A stretch of 64,000 nt of DNA from Planococcus citri (GCF_950023065.1 NC_088679.1:36890001-36954000); one strand, 5' to 3'; counted from the stretch's first letter, positions 22,867 to 37,189 are shown. Numbers and translations: made by a program. The notes: generated from the letters alone by a model not told the origin.

Positions 22867-24344
22867 ACCACAAGATCGAGAATTCACGATGCAGTATTAT
22901 ACGTACGCGTATTTTTGTTGAAAATCAAAACGCGTGAACTAAAAATAAGGAAGAAATTTTCTCCAACGTCTAGTCCATTTGGCAAGCATCGTTTGAAAAA
23001 TGAGCTCGCTCAATAAAAGGCCGACTTTTATACTAAGCTTTATTTTAAAACAAGATAATTACTTCGCAAGAGCTTTAAAAATACTTAAAATAACTGATTA
23101 GAGTCTATTTTAGCTTCGAGAGTGTAATTTCATTTCATCAACAAGCGAGAAGTTCATCTTAATAAATCCAATAAAAGTGATGTTTTCCTTAGCTGTATAT
23201 AGTATAGTTGGTAATTTAGCCTTTAAATATGCACCCTGTACTATACTCGCGTACTATACTCGTACACTATAAATATCTATCAACGAAAATATAAAATGAT
23301 AATAATTAAATTTCAAATAGCTTATAGTATACCCGTATAAAGTTTATGAGGTAAAAACGAACTTTAACCGTTAATTTTCAAATAGATTAAGAATTTCGGG
23401 AAACTTACCTACCTCTTTCTGACCTATTACCATAGTACAATAATTTATTTTCTTCGTTCTGCGAGTAACAGAAACGGAGAAACAGAGAAAGCAATATACG
23501 AGTACACTGGCAAGATTAAACGTCTCTCAGGAACGAGCGTTTTTCACTTAATGAAGGCGACTTTGAAACTTTTATTAACTAGGCCCTCGGCGTAACAATT
23601 ATCAAAACTAAGAGAGAAAATTCGTCCATCATTTTATATCATTTTAGTAAGGTCTAGGTACTTCTACATACTCGACGAGCGACGAACCCACTACCTACAT
23701 ATGCGACTAGACAATTAGAATATTAACGTCAACCATACTCGTAGCATCGGAGAAATGTTTACGGTGCTTTACTTTGTGCCCAAATATTTAATGCTATTTC
23801 CCTGCTTTCGTGGTCTTATCCTTTATAAAATGTAGGTACCTATTATCGTGTCAACACGTACTAAAAAAATGATGCAATTAGAGCGTGAAAATTTCACTCG
23901 TGAAAGGCTCGAATTGCGCTATGCAAAATGGCTAAACCTGAAAGTAAATTCTGGGCGAATTTCGTTTACCTACTCCGAAATAAACGTATAGCATTGTAAA
24001 ATTTCTCTGTCTGCATTAAGTGGTGCAACAACAAAGGAGAAATTTTAAACCGCTAAAGTAAGATTTTGGCTGGAAAGTAACATAGCAAAAAAAAAAAAAA
24101 AAATACAGGTACCTATACTGCGAATGTAAGCTCTTTTTGTTATTCGAGCAAGTACGTAAATCTTAAGATTATTTTACTACCAATGTAGAAAAATAGCGCA
24201 GCAATAAAATTTTAGCATGGGAAAAAATATGAAAATGGTGCGAAGAATTTTTAGACTTGGAGCTTCGAAGAAAACTCATTACCTATCAATTTTCACAGCA
24301 AACGAAATTTCGGAAATTGAAATTTTTGATCTGATTATCCAGTA
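22867..24344. other. gene-less stretch after the lipase gene
   Basis: AT-rich intergenic sequence with an A run near 24,090 and TACTCG/CGAGTA pieces. No coding region or known repeat was recognised. Confidence 0.5.
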
Positions 24345-25203
24345 TGGTGGATCGCGAAAAAAAAGAAGGCGTTTGTATTTTGACAAAATTTAGAGGAGAC
24401 CTTCATTTTGAGTCGAAAGTCACTCAGAAATTTTTTTTAGCTCCAGAGGTATCCCTGAAGGATAAAATATGGATGCCTTAAGAGAGGAAATTTTTGAAAA
24501 AATCGTGGTATTTTCGCTCGCTAGTTTTTGCCCAACCTGTTTTGGAAATAATTACGCAAAAAAGATGGTAAATATTTGATATTCCGAGTCGACCTGGGCT
24601 ACTTCAATTAAAATCAAAGACCGCCTTTGGAGTTCTACTAAGCGATTGAAAATTTGCAAATCGGCTATTTTGAGGTACATAAATTCGTGCTTCGAAAATG
24701 TTTTTTCCCTTATATAATTATTATGGAATTACCCAATTCAAAACATGGAAGGTATCATTTCTGAAAGTGAAGAAATATTTTGGAATAGGCACAGGGGTGC
24801 TAATTTTTCAGTCATTATTAAAAATTTCAAAAAATCGAGAAAAATTGTCGAAAACTTATTAAATATTTTTTTAGATTTTTTGGACCAGAAAATTGGCATT
24901 GCTGTATTCCCCAGAAATAAGAGATTTGAAAATTTTCAGCTATTCAATAGGACCCCAAAAGTGGTCGTAGAATCTTAAATGCTATTGTTTGGATCCGGAC
25001 CATTTTTTTCCAAAACAGGTAGAGCGAAAACCCCACGATTTTTTCGAAAATACTCCCTTCTTCATTGAGCTCCTATTTCTCTCCTCCAGGGACACCTCCA
25101 GAAATACAAATTTTTCTTGGTGACTTTCAACTCAAAATGAAGGTCTTCACTAAATTTGATCAAAATCATTCGACATGTTTTTTTTTTGCGATCTACTCTA
25201 TTA
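24345..25203. repeat. foldback repeat, full copy of family A
   Basis: The left end (GGTGGATCGCGAAAAAAAA..) and right end (TTTTTTTTTTGCGATCTACTC) are inverted copies. ACCTTCATTTTGAGTCGAAAG (24,401 on) is the inverse of CTTTCAACTCAAAATGAAGG (25,124 on). Each arm is about 350 bp. The right arm matches family A at 3,830-4,315 and 14,480-14,905. A 77-codon frame at 24,745-24,978 is probably a chance frame. Confidence 0.65.
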
Positions 25204-25257
25204 TCTAGATTTTACAAATAAGCAACCATACCTATGAAATTCTATGCAGACGAGAAA

Positions 25258-25298
25258 AAAAGATAGATAGAAGATAGATAAATAGATAGATATTTATT
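25258..25298 (+). repeat. AGAT microsatellite
   Basis: An interrupted run of AGAT/GATA units, roughly nine units, between AT-rich flanks. Confidence 0.8.
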
Positions 25299-28200
25299 TG
25301 AAAGTGCTTACAACCCAATAATTTTGGTTTTACAAAGCACATATAATATTTTTGGAAAATTTAATTAAATGGAGTAATTTATCATTTTTGTTTAGTTTAA
25401 TAATAGTATTAAAATTTAATATAGGTACTCTAGAAATTTGTTTAAAAGGGACAAGTTATCAAAGTGGTTGTTATCAAAAATTACATTACAATTACAGCAT
25501 AAAGGTGGATTAATTTTTTTCAAAATGTAACTAATTATGAATTAATTTAGTGTGGCCAGTTAGAAAAGTCTAATAATTTTAGTTTGTGATCAACGCGGTT
25601 AAAACTTATCATTTTGTTGAAATTTCTTATTTTAAAAATACCAATTCGAAGGAATCGCCAATCTGCTCAAAATAAAAGAGCAATGACGATAACATGGTGT
25701 TCTTTACTTAAAGTCCCTCAAAATATTGCTCGGTTGTTTTCACCTTTCCAATTTGAGTTCAAAAATATCTCAAAAACAAAACCTCCTCGGAAAAAAACCA
25801 ATCTTTAGAATGATACAACAACGTTTTCAATTTCTTTTTAGACAAAGCTAAAAAGTGAGTGCACGTAGGTGTATAGGTAGATACGAGTATACAGTGATTC
25901 CCGAATAATTTCTCAGAGACTTATCCAGAATATTATAGTGTTGCCACGGTCATTGAGTGAGAAACTCAATTAAACATGATATATTTTTCCTCTATCAAAG
26001 GAGTCTTTTGAGCTGCCACTCTTCGATTAGAAGTCAAGATACATCAAAACAGCATGTCCTAAAACTCCCACTACCATTTTAGATACTCTAGTTCATTTTT
26101 GAGCTTTTGACGAATTTTTGAAAATTTCAAACATTCAAAAAAGCTGTTTGATGACGGTTTTTTGCCTTTTTGACAATATACTTTTTTATCAAAGAAATAA
26201 ACAAGTGTAAATAATTGCTTCACTTGAAAAATTATTTTGATTCATCACCAATAACAGATATTTTAATTTTATTATGAATTTTCAAAAACAAGTTGTCTAT
26301 CATTTTTTTTAAAAGTTCAAAACTTCTTTGTGAAAAACTGCACAGCTCAAATCAAGCATTTTCCCAGAGTATCACACATAACTGCCGTATTAATCTTGAA
26401 ATGTTCAGGTTGATAAGATAAGAAAAATTTTATTAAGTAATAGGCCTAATTTTATTAAATTTTATATTCGCGTAGAATAATGTTCATAAATTAAGCTTAG
26501 ATTTTCATTTTTTCATAATGGAAATGAAATTTAGAATATTATTTTATAATTTTTCTGAAGTTTCAGATAATGAAGAAAAATTTATCTAGATTTACAATTG
26601 AGCAAAAATAGAAACTGAAAGTTAAAGGGTCATTGACGTATCTTATTTGGTAAATTGATACATAAAAGTTTACTTCAACGCGAGTACAAATTTCAAAAAA
26701 TGGAAATTTTTTCCAAAAGTTTTCAAAAGTCAGTGTCATTGTTACGCGAATTAGTGCCATTTGGGTAAGCAATTAAGCATCTTATGAATCAAAGTCTTCA
26801 ACATTTTAAGCGGACCTACCGCACAAAAAACATATCCAAGGCAAAAATATTGATGAATCGTTCAGTAATTTTTTTTTTAGAAATTTGTCATCATTCATCC
26901 TAATTCTCATATTTTATGATAATTGATCATGTCTGCTGATCGATTAATTAACTTTCACGCGCCATTCATGAATGTCAATGTACCTAATCCAAAGTGTCAA
27001 ATTTAACACAGAATGTCATGTGTGCCAAAATCAGTAAGTATCAAGTTTTGGCACTTTTCTACTGGCACGAAGGCATTGCATCATGAAAGGTAAATGTAGT
27101 CAGAGCTGTCAGAGGATCATTTGAACAATAAAATTGAATATACCTAGTTACCTACCCAATTTATCGTACCTCACGCACGTGCCTTTCCAACTAAATTATC
27201 AATTCGTTTCTTTACGAAACTTTTCGATAAACTGAGTAGGTAGATAATTTTATACATACCTAGATTGTTCAATTTGAAAAATCCAAATCACGTGTCAGAT
27301 TATGTATTCTTCATTCCTATGAAAAAAAAAGAATAGAAAACGATAAAATTCATAATCTAAATATAATCGGCACTCGTCATTCGGATAAGTACATATTTCA
27401 ACAATTTTTTCTACACAGAAAGTGAATCCAATTTCACTCGCAGCATTTGACATTTCAAATTCGTACAAAGTTTACTTTTTTCTGTCACACAGTGAAAGAG
27501 GGAAAAGCAGTCATAAATCCAGTATTTTTTGTGTGTAAAAATGCCTTCACTATGAATGACAGGACAGATTGAAAGATAGTAATTTTCATTTTTTATCGGG
27601 GAAAAAATTAATGAAACCTAACATCGAACACGGTCACATATCATTGACGAAAAGATCAACGATCTCGTCGCGTCGTCACATATGCAATGACGTGTTTGAC
27701 AAAACAATATAGAGAGGTAAAAATACTCGAGTATATTTAAAATTTAACGAAGCGTTTAATCGAATCACACACACGTACTTGGGGCATTTTGTGCATAATC
27801 AACAAAGCCAACGAGTAGATATTTATTTATTTAAATTGTATACGTAAAAGCTCGACGTACTCCTTACAGCTGTCAAACGTATTAGTATTTTTTTCACACT
27901 AACGAAAAAAAATCTCGCGAAACGAGGCTGCGTTATCGATATAATAATGAAACGAATACTAATACATACCAAGAGTGTAGAGAGATAGAAATAGGAAGAA
28001 AAGGAACGGAGGGGTAGAGGGGGCTTGGCAGATGAAAAAATTACCAACAACGAAGCCTGGTGAAGAGATAAAAATTTTTTGTTCGAGCGAAAACCATCAT
28101 CATCGGTATTATTTATTAGCGAGAATATACGATGGTATTATTTTAATCGTTATCGTCATCAATTTAGTAAATGAATACTGTTCGTATTTCTTGAAAATTA

Positions 28201-29091
28201 CACGATAAAGCGGCTAGAAAAACAGCACACATAAGTTGCTAACTCATTTAGCCTCCGACGATGATGTTAAAACAGCGCACCTCAAGCTACATGAAAGCGA
28301 AATGCTTTTCCAGCGGCTACCGAAAGTAAGTATTACGTTTAAGAAGACGCCAACGATAAACATCTGCTGTAAAATTCATTTGTATAATTAACATTAAAAC
28401 CAGCGCGGAATTTACCCAGGTAAGTCATTCTCAACGAGGGAATTATTTTTCGGAAAAAAAATTTTTTCCTAAAAAATAAAGACCTGGAAGGCGTTTTGTT
28501 CTTTATTTTGCATTAAACAATTGTTTTTTGCAAACTTTCTTTCCTTATTTTTTTATTATTTATTTTCATTTGCAAAAAACAAACTATTATTCGAAAAATG
28601 AGTGTAGTCTTCACTTTGGGAAACTTTTCGACTTCTACTCTCAATTTATGCATGATTCGTTGTAAACTTTTCAAGAGCTTTGTATTATTTTTTCGACAAT
28701 ATGAAATTATAAAGGGTTGAAAAGGTTGTTTGGACAAAAAATCAAATACAACGAGTTATAAGAAGAAAAAAATTAAATGAAAACTTAATTTTTAAAAAAG
28801 GTGTTAATTATTCGACGAGTATAAGTAAAGTTAATAAAGGGGGGGGGATTGAAAGTTGTTGTTTCTGGGAATAAAAAAATCGATCGATTAATATTCTTCA
28901 AACAGTGTGAACTTAATTAGAGAGTAAATACACTACATAGATAAGTACTATGCATGTTGATTTGTTGAACCCTATATGGCAGGAATTTTGTATGTAGGCG
29001 GGCACAGAAACCCAGCTGCTCTCTAAATCATGTTCACTTGGAATTTGAAGCACAATTTTATCAATATTCAATATTTTTAAGAAGAGAAATC
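25299..29091. other. gene-less stretch
   Basis: No gene was supported. Short frames on both strands lack domain signals. Long A/T runs dominate, and a G run lies at about 28,841-28,850. Confidence 0.45.
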
Positions 29092-29104
29092 ATGTCGACT
29101 ATAA
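29092..29104 (+). CDS. possible first coding exon of an unrecognised gene
   Basis: An ATG followed by three codons (M-S-T-I) runs straight into a strong donor, ATAA|GTAAGTAA, leaving phase 1. On its own this means little. It is listed because the next two candidate exons (31,185-31,235 and 37,190-37,256) accept in phase 1 and keep the frame open. No family was recognised. Confidence 0.2.
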
Positions 29105-29827
29105 GTAAGTAAACATTTTTCAAAATTTGATTAAAAGTATGTATACTGTCGTGGCAAATATTTTGGTATTTCAAGCCAACAACGCCAACATAGTCCCCGA
29201 CCCCTTTTTCACAATCCCAAAACTACTCAAAATTTTTGTAATCAACAGTGATTTAAGTAGGACATAGAGGATAGGGAATTTCTCAATCATTTCTCCACCA
29301 TTCATTTTCCAGTAAAATAAGAGAGCATAAAAAATCGTATTCAGGCATTTTTAAGGGAATTTTTCACATTTTTAGAGAATTTTTCAGACGTTTAAGAAAT
29401 ATTTTATCCAATTTCAAATTTTTGTGCTGTATTTGGCTAATTTTTCATTTTTCCCCACTAAATTTTCTGAAGAAAACCAGGTTAAAAACACATTAAATTG
29501 AACAACACGCACCTAAGGCTATATAAAAAAGAAAATGTTCACTTATAAGATACCAGCGCCAATTAAGACCCTCCAAGTGTTTTTGGCCGGACATTATTCC
29601 CTCCCAAATTGAGATTTAAAAAAATTATTTTCACCTTACTTGAGAAACTTTGAAGTTTTATATCTGTAAAATGACATATTATTATTTGTTTTTATTCTCA
29701 ACTCCTCTAGAGACTGAGGCCAAGCGTTTCAAAAAAAAAAAAAAATAGGCTTTTCAGGAACGGGTATTCCTAATTAGGCCCACCTCTTTTTTTTTTTTTT
29801 TTTTTTTTAAATAAAATTCACATTTTC

Positions 29828-30260
29828 CTCGGGGGAGCGTGGCCCTGGATATGAAAAGAGTAGGTAAGTTGTACCGGGAGGGGATGCGCCTGGAGCTCCC
29901 ACCAAAAGGAAAGATGTGGTCCAGCGGAAGTGGCTTCACTGCTTTTGAGGAATTTTCCACGCCACTTCCGATTTGCGTAGAAAATATAGAATTTAGCCTC
30001 TTCATAACTTTCGTAGCCTTAGCACGTATTGTTTAAAGCTCGCGTGTAGATTCGTTTTAGCCTGAGGGTATGCACATTAGAGTGTAGTCTCCTCTGTTTG
30101 TATTCTTGTGTATAATTCGATGTGATATTCGTTCGTAACTTAATCAAGCTGTAGAGCACGTTCCGTGTCATTTATTCGCGTATCTTCGATATTTTACTTT
30201 AAGAACCTATGAGCTAATATACCTGGGAGGAGTGTAGGGCTAATAAGTCCTACACAATAT
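29828..30260. other. GC-richer island with hairpin, possible solo LTR or exon
   Basis: This patch is less AT-rich than its surroundings and follows a 22-T run. It includes CTGGAGCTCCCACC, a 10-bp perfect hairpin (CGGAAGTGGC 29,925-29,934 with GCCACTTCCG 29,961-29,970) and a dyad TGTAGG..CCTACA at about 30,232-30,253. An open frame exists on both strands (29,839-30,036 plus; 29,754-30,005 minus) with no known domain. A solo LTR or an untranslated exon are possible; neither is shown. Confidence 0.25.
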
Positions 30261-33200
30261 ACATACGTGAGGTAGAAGTCATCTTAACCTTCATAAAAGA
30301 AGAGAAGCACTTTCACCATCACAATACGAGTAAATTGATTTTTAACCACAATTAATGCATTTTGACGAAAACATTTTCCAAAGAAAATTTGTTGGACTTT
30401 ATTGAGAATTTTAGTGCCTATTTTTAATAAGGCCTGCCTTTTTTAAATCAAATTTTCAATTGAAAGGGCTGGTTGAAAACACATTTTGGTATAATGAAAC
30501 CATATTCATGCATACCGCAAAACTCAATACAATATCATTATTTTTCGTCACATTAGGTAAACAGATACTGTACTTTATGGGTAAATTTTTTTCGATCAAC
30601 TACAGCAGATAGAGCAAGGCTAGGATTTTCTTGCTCGAGCAAGATAGTGAACTTATCGATAATCTTCACGATTCACAAAATTCCCAGTAAAATGAATCCA
30701 ATTTGTTGAAACATTTTCCCCGCATTTTTATGGGATTTTTCACGTTTTCAGTAAATATTTCACTCGGTTTGAAATTTCTGTGCTGTATTTGGCTAATTTT
30801 TTCAGTTTTTTTTGTTTTTTAAAAATATTGGCATGTTTTCTTTTTTTAGTTTATTAATTTTTTTTCAATTTTTAGATATTGTTGATTAATTTTTTCGATA
30901 TAAAACGTTATGTTTTTCCATGTGTTTCGTTTCTCAGTTTCAGGGAACAAAAGTAGGTTTTAATTAAAATTGTTCTAAAAAATTTGCAAAAATGTTTGAA
31001 TCTCTTGCAATGATTTCTTATCGGATTTTGTGGCAAAATTCGAGATATTTTTCTGATTTTTCTTTTAAATTTTTAATTCTGTTTTTTTTTTTTTTTGTTA
31101 ATTTTACGTATTTTGTCTTGAAACAAAAAGTTCCAAAAATAAACACGTCCCTCACTCAGCTGAAATAATTCATTTTTTCTATAGGTATAGATACCAATTT
31201 AAACGATATTGTCGAAGAATTAAGTATCAACGAAGGTAAATTGCGGAAAGGGGGATTTTTCTAGAAAACGTTACAATCTTGGAAATTGAAGTAATACTGC
31301 ACAACTGGTTATTTTTTCTCATACGAACAGAAAACATCGATAATATTACAACCTCTACCCCCATCTATCCTTTTCCACCACTGAACCAACAAATTTGAGA
31401 AATTTTCAAATCCCAACGAAATTATAATTCGCTAGAAAGCGGATTATTGGTATGTTTATTCTTGCAAAACGTAGGACGTTGATGCAGGTTATACTCGTAT
31501 TTTAAAATGATGTTTACTAAATCGAAGTGGGCAATTTTAAACTTGAAGTATAATTAAGATGACCGCGTAAAATCCTTTATAATTAAATCTGCGACAGTAG
31601 TACTTGACGGGTTACATTAATTGAATTTTCTGCGCGGCCACAAAATTAACTCAATCATGTGGATGGATTCTCAATCACGATTAATATTCGGAAGAGTGTA
31701 TTTTCACGGAAAATATGTATATATACTCCTGGGTCTGGGTTACTGGCTCGAATGCAGTTATTAAATTCAACCCTTGTAAAGCTTCGTTGGGGTTAAATTC
31801 AGTTATCATTTTAATATAATATTGCGAAATTTAAACGAGAATTTCAAGCTACAGAGAGTTTTTTTCTCTTCCTCTCTGTTTCTGTTTTGCGACAATTTAA
31901 TAAATCTGTTACCCGTGTGTCTACACAGTAATCACGTTTCCTATCATATACGAGTATTTTATCCATGTTATAGGTACAGTAAAGCAATATTTTCATCGAT
32001 TAATATTATAAGCCGACGATGAAAAAAATATCAGAGCGTTGAATACCTACTTGATAGATTTTTTTTGTACACGTGACGTCTAGTTTTGACCACTGAATCT
32101 TGTATACTTTTACTCGAATAACTATAGTATACAACTTCTGTTAGACGATTGGTTAACGAATATGGCCCAAAATCAATGTCTTATAAAAGTACGAGTAATA
32201 CGAATAGGTACCAGATACCTAACTAGGAACGAACAAAAAACACTTTTCAATTAAAACAAAATTTTCTTCGAATTTGGAAATTTTTTATACTGAAGTAAGG
32301 CTAAGTACCCACAGTCCACACGGAGAATAGGCCAAAAATTTTCAATAAACGTCATCTATAAATGTAATTAGAAGTAAGCAACTTTTCACCTAACACCTAT
32401 ATCTACGGGTACCTATCTACATCAAATTGTTCAATGAATTCGTCGAATAAATTGTTTGAATATTCTACAAAAAGTGCGACAAATACATTCAGAGATTTCA
32501 ATAAAACTTTTCTAATTGGTTCAAATTACCAAAAATCTCTTTCTTTCGAGCTATAAAATTTTTTTGTACGATAATTACTCGCGGAGGCGTTACTTTTGGA
32601 ACTACCCTCGTATTTTGGTTCAGCTTTCATGTCAGCTGGAATACTTACTTATACAGCTGATGTCAAACTGATTTTTGTAAAGATAATCCGAACCGAAAAT
32701 ATCATTGATGTACTTACCTAGTTTTTCAACTCCCTACCTATTTTTGAAATAAGAATGAAAAAAATCATTATACAGCTTACATTTTGATGGACCACCCTGT
32801 ATAACCTTCAACATTTACTGCTGTGAACGTACTCAAAGCTAGCAGTATTTGTACAATAAATTACTCTTCATTTTATTCAAACGTGACTTGACGCTTTTGT
32901 TACATCTCGTGGAATTTTTTGCGCTATTTAAAGAGCAACAACTCGACAACAATAAGCTAAAATGAGCGATGCAGATCGCTAATAAAGTTAAAAGTAGATA
33001 TCATATTCTTATCCGCGTGTTTTCTCATCGTCATACACACGAGTATATATGTACGAATACGAGTACATCATAAGTTGTGATAAATTCGACGGTGTCGTTT
33101 TTAAGCGGGATTTTCGTAGTAAAAGCTCTTTCATCCGTCACATGTTGAAAAAATTGACGCGAATTTTTTTGTTAAAAATCGTGCTCGTAAATGCACGACC

Positions 33201-34081
33201 GTTTTATTTTAAACATATAACACATGTGTAGGTATAGTTTTACATTTTTTATGAGTTTTCTTAAAACTTACAACGAATATCGCGATATTACCCACTGCGC
33301 GAAATTGTGAAAGGAAAAATCATACAGAAGAGTGTAAAACTCGAACGTTTCAAATTCTCACGTTCGTTGATGTTTTTGACTTTTCGTTATAGAAATCGTA
33401 TCGCGTGTCGATGAATACAAATTCGTAAATAGGATTTGAATTCTTTTCGAGTACCTACCTAAAATATACAATACATACATATAGGTACGATCTAGTGGTA
33501 TAAATGGCTGAAGAGTGTCAAAAATATTCAGTTGGTTAAACGGAATTCATCATTATTCATAATACTAAGGAGACTAAGGGTTTTCCAAGCTAAAAGAAAT
33601 AGATAAGCGTAATAGAAATACCACTTCAATGATAATACATCAGATCGTAGGTACATATATTGAAAATAATAATCACGATATTGATAAAAGAATTACTATG
33701 AAGTTGATTTTTAAAAAAATTAAATTTTTGTATTCTTGAAATTTTATGAATTTTAATCATATTTTAGAGCAATAGTGAGAGTAGGGGCTTTGGGGCAAGT
33801 TAAGAGGAACAAATTTAAAAGCTTCAAATTAATAACCATCAACACACAACTTCAGTTTTAAAAAATATATATTTTTAAAATTTTTGATCGTGATGGAAGG
33901 GTGAATTTGTCTAATTTTTGAATGGTAGCGTTCAACTATTGTATGTACCTACTTATCTTAAAAAGTTGAACTTACACTTTGAAAGCTCGAATTTGAATTT
34001 TTTAAATTGTACATCACTGATTGTAAAATCTCTCGCATATGTTTTCTTCGAAACCTCGCAAACAAATTTGCTTCAAGTTTA
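30261..34081. other. mostly gene-less stretch
   Basis: Apart from the candidate exon at 31,185-31,235, no coding sequence was supported. The region is AT-rich with T runs near 30,800-31,100 and scattered TACTCG and TAGGTACC pieces. Confidence 0.45.
31185..31235 (+). CDS. possible 51-nt internal exon of an unrecognised gene
   Basis: It lies between a pyrimidine-rich acceptor (CATTTTTTCTATAG) and the donor GAAG|GTAAAT. In the frame set by the ATG at 29,092 it reads IDTNLNDIVEELSINE, an acidic helix-like peptide. Phase 1 at both ends and a length divisible by three would suit a cassette exon. No homologue was recognised. Confidence 0.25.
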
Positions 34082-34322
34082 CTCTCTAAATTTAAAGCAG
34101 TCAAATTTCACTGCTTAGCAGTCACGACATTTTGCCTTTTTAAAGCAGTAGTTTTTTTTACTGCAAAACAGTAAAAAATTACTGAATTGGTCAGTAAAAA
34201 ATCATTTTGACTGACCAATTCAGTAATTTTTCACTGTTTTGCAGTAAAAAAAACTACTGCTTTAAAAAGGCAAAATGTCGTGACTGCTAAGCAGTGAAAT
34301 TGACTGTTTCAAATTTAGAGAG
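34082..34322. mobile_element. palindromic MITE, copy 1
   Basis: A 241-bp near-perfect palindrome runs from CTCTCTAAATTT to AAATTTAGAGAG. Inner arm pieces TTACTGAATTGGTCAGT and ACTGACCAATTCAGTAA pair exactly around a loop of about 14 bases. TA flanks both ends (34,080-34,081 and 34,323-34,324), consistent with a 2-bp duplication. A second copy lies at 59,764-60,006. There is no coding capacity; a transcript would form a long hairpin. Confidence 0.9.
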
Positions 34323-34324
34323 TA

Positions 34325-37189
34325 GCCAGTACCAAGAAATGAACCTTCAAAGTTCGGCAGTTTAGCAAACGCTCAATCCCTCCCCACTCCATAGGGGTTT
34401 CTGAATTTTTTGGACTTATTGAATTACACATTTTTGAAAGCTTTCGCCATCACTTTTCTCGAGCTAATAGTTCCACTTGAATTACTCGATTACGTACATA
34501 CTGCTCATGAAAAACATCATGTTCAAACTTTTAATTGGCTTCTCGTTAAAAAAAAATGTAGTTCAACTTCTTGATTTACAATTTTTTAACGCTTTTTCTC
34601 TCACTTTGCTCGGGGCTACCTATTCGCTTTTTGCCTTTTCCTTCAAGATAGAAATCTTCTAAAAAATCATTATTTGAATTCAAGAAAATATGTGAGCTCC
34701 TCACAAAAAACATTGTTTTTTTTCAACATCAACATCTCAAAATTTGAATTCTCAGAGATTGGACTTATTTCTTTTTCCTAAAAACACAAGATTTCAAAAC
34801 GAAAATGGAAATTGTCATCAGGAAAAACTACATAGTAAGTAGGTACTCAACTATTTTTTATCATGCCAGACGGCAAATTTTCAGCAGGAACAAAGCCAAG
34901 AAAGACTGGTAGGAAGCTGCTCACCAGCATTCCGTTGAAATTGGGAATTTATTGGAAATAAGTATCCGAAAAGTTAGAAAAATGTAGGAGATATTTATTG
35001 AAACGAAATTCAGACAGTTGAAAACTACCAACTTATGCTACTTTAAATCAAAAATGTTTTTGATTCAAAGCTGTATTGATGATTTTTCTTCATTCAAGTC
35101 CATCATTTTCTTGAATTTCTCAACTTTTATTTTTTCTAAATCATCTTATCGGGCAAATTTTCAACAGGATTTCTAAAAATTTCAAGCTTGAAAATATAAC
35201 ATTATCAAAAATAATGATTATGAATTTTCATAAGTTTGTACATTCGCTTCGCTTGGGCGAATTTTCTCTTTTTTCGAAATTAAAATTTCTGAAAAGTGTT
35301 TAGTTCAAATCTGAAAAAATCAATCTCAAATTCAGGAATCACAAGTCATGTGATTTTTTTTACTTCTTGGATTATACCATAAATTTTCCAATGCTTTATG
35401 CTCTCATTTCGCTCGCGAGCCAATTCGAGTGCAACTGAAGAAAACTTATGTATTCAGGAAATCTCAAAAATTCCTTACTCAAATCAACTCGTTTTCTAAA
35501 AGTTGTACATAGATGCTGGAGATCGATTGTAAATTTAAATAATCATGAATTGCATTGTAACATTTTTTGATACTTTAAAATTCTTAAGCGAGTTAGTTGG
35601 GCATTCAATGATTTATTCCCCCCCCCCCCCCCAGAAATATTTTCGTTACGTCTCTTAATTTTCAGTCAACACTCTCAGAAAAAACCTTCTAAGTATTTTC
35701 GTTCTTTATTAGACTCGGGACTCTGGAAAAACCAACACTAAATTCTATCAACCATCAGCATAAAATACCGAAGACAATAAGATGGCGTTAATAAAATTGC
35801 ATACTCAGTTTGCCGTAAATCCAGCGCGCGTATCATTTATATAAATACGGAAACCAAGCAGGCAATTTTTTCGACCTGTTCATTTGTAAGATTCTGACAA
35901 AATTTTGAAGCAATGAAGTCTCATATTTCAAGACTGGTTGAACTTAGAGTAAATGTGCATGCGAAGGTTTTTTTTTAAAAAAATAGGTACCTACCTACAT
36001 ATTAAAGGGATTCAAGTTCAGTCAAGGTTCTGAAAAGCTCAAAACTGAATTTTCAAGGCGAAAACTCAACATTTCATCATAAATACACAAATGAAAAGCT
36101 ATAATCTGAGGTTTTGTTCCACTGATGAAATTGTAAATTTTAAATTTGCAGCAGAACGCTGAATTGAAAAACCAGACTGACGATGAAATAACTACGCAAT
36201 GGCGCGAAAAACTATTCAAAAATTTTAATCTCATCTCATTTTGCAGAATGAAGTCGATCATTCAGAATCTGACATAATGTCAAGAATATAGGTACATTGT
36301 AATTTTTTTTCACAAATTCTCACAAAAAAAACAGACACTTTAAAAGTCTTATACATAATAATATAATTTCTGGAATTCTAATTTTTTCAAGTTTGTACTC
36401 TCAACCTGGCTAAAAGATTTGTTGACAAATAAATCCGTCTGATGTAATATCAAGAAATGTAAGTGAGTACATGAAGTTATCGCCAATAATTGGTTATTTC
36501 TTCGACTAAAAAAAAGTAAGTAACTTAAGAATGGCTTTTCGCTCGTTGCTCAAAAACTCTAAAAAGGAGACTACATCAGTTACCAAGAATTTGAACCGTC
36601 AAATACTGCCTTAGAACGAGTATCGAGTCAGTTGGCGCAACTGCCTTTTGCGCTCATATTTACCGCCAAATTATTATTAATTCTGCCGCAGAGTTTTTTA
36701 TTTCAACAGTTTTTCTGGTCGTAACTACAATTTTTTACAACTTGTTCATCAACGACAGAATCTCATTAAATATTATCGCCGTCATAATTTTGACAGCAGT
36801 ATTTTTTTATGTAATAAAAAATAACCTCTAAAGGCAAGAGCGAGCAGCTTTTTTTTGATAAAAAGCCGACTTCATAAACTAATTTTTCATTTCGAGAATT
36901 TTATCCAGTATTTTTTTTGTTGGCAAAAAAAAAATACACGAAGAAGCGATCCTAAAGTATCATTCGTAACATAAAATCAATCGTACAAGACTACAAAGAT
37001 GGCGAACGTGTAAGAATAATTGTCTACTCGATACGCCGTAAATAATGACTAGAAATGTTATCAATCACATCCCACTCTACTAACAAAGAACAATTCTCGA
37101 GACAAAACTTTCAAAATAGGACGAAATAACAAAGAAAAATTCGTCAAAAATGTCCCCATGTTTCCTTGTTTTTCTTTCGTTTTTTTCAG
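34325..37189. other. gene-less stretch
   Basis: AT-rich, with a C run at about 35,617-35,632. Two patches, near 34,595-34,640 and 35,240-35,270, carry TTTGCTCGGGGC or CATTCGCTTCGCTTGGGCG motifs similar to TTTGCTCGGCTCG at 53,396, perhaps pieces of an old repeat. No gene was seen. Confidence 0.4.

Noticed and set aside
34082..34322. Palindrome as a microRNA or structured RNA gene
   Set aside because: A second near-identical copy with short flanking duplications shows it is a transposable element; small-RNA production remains possible but was not assumed.
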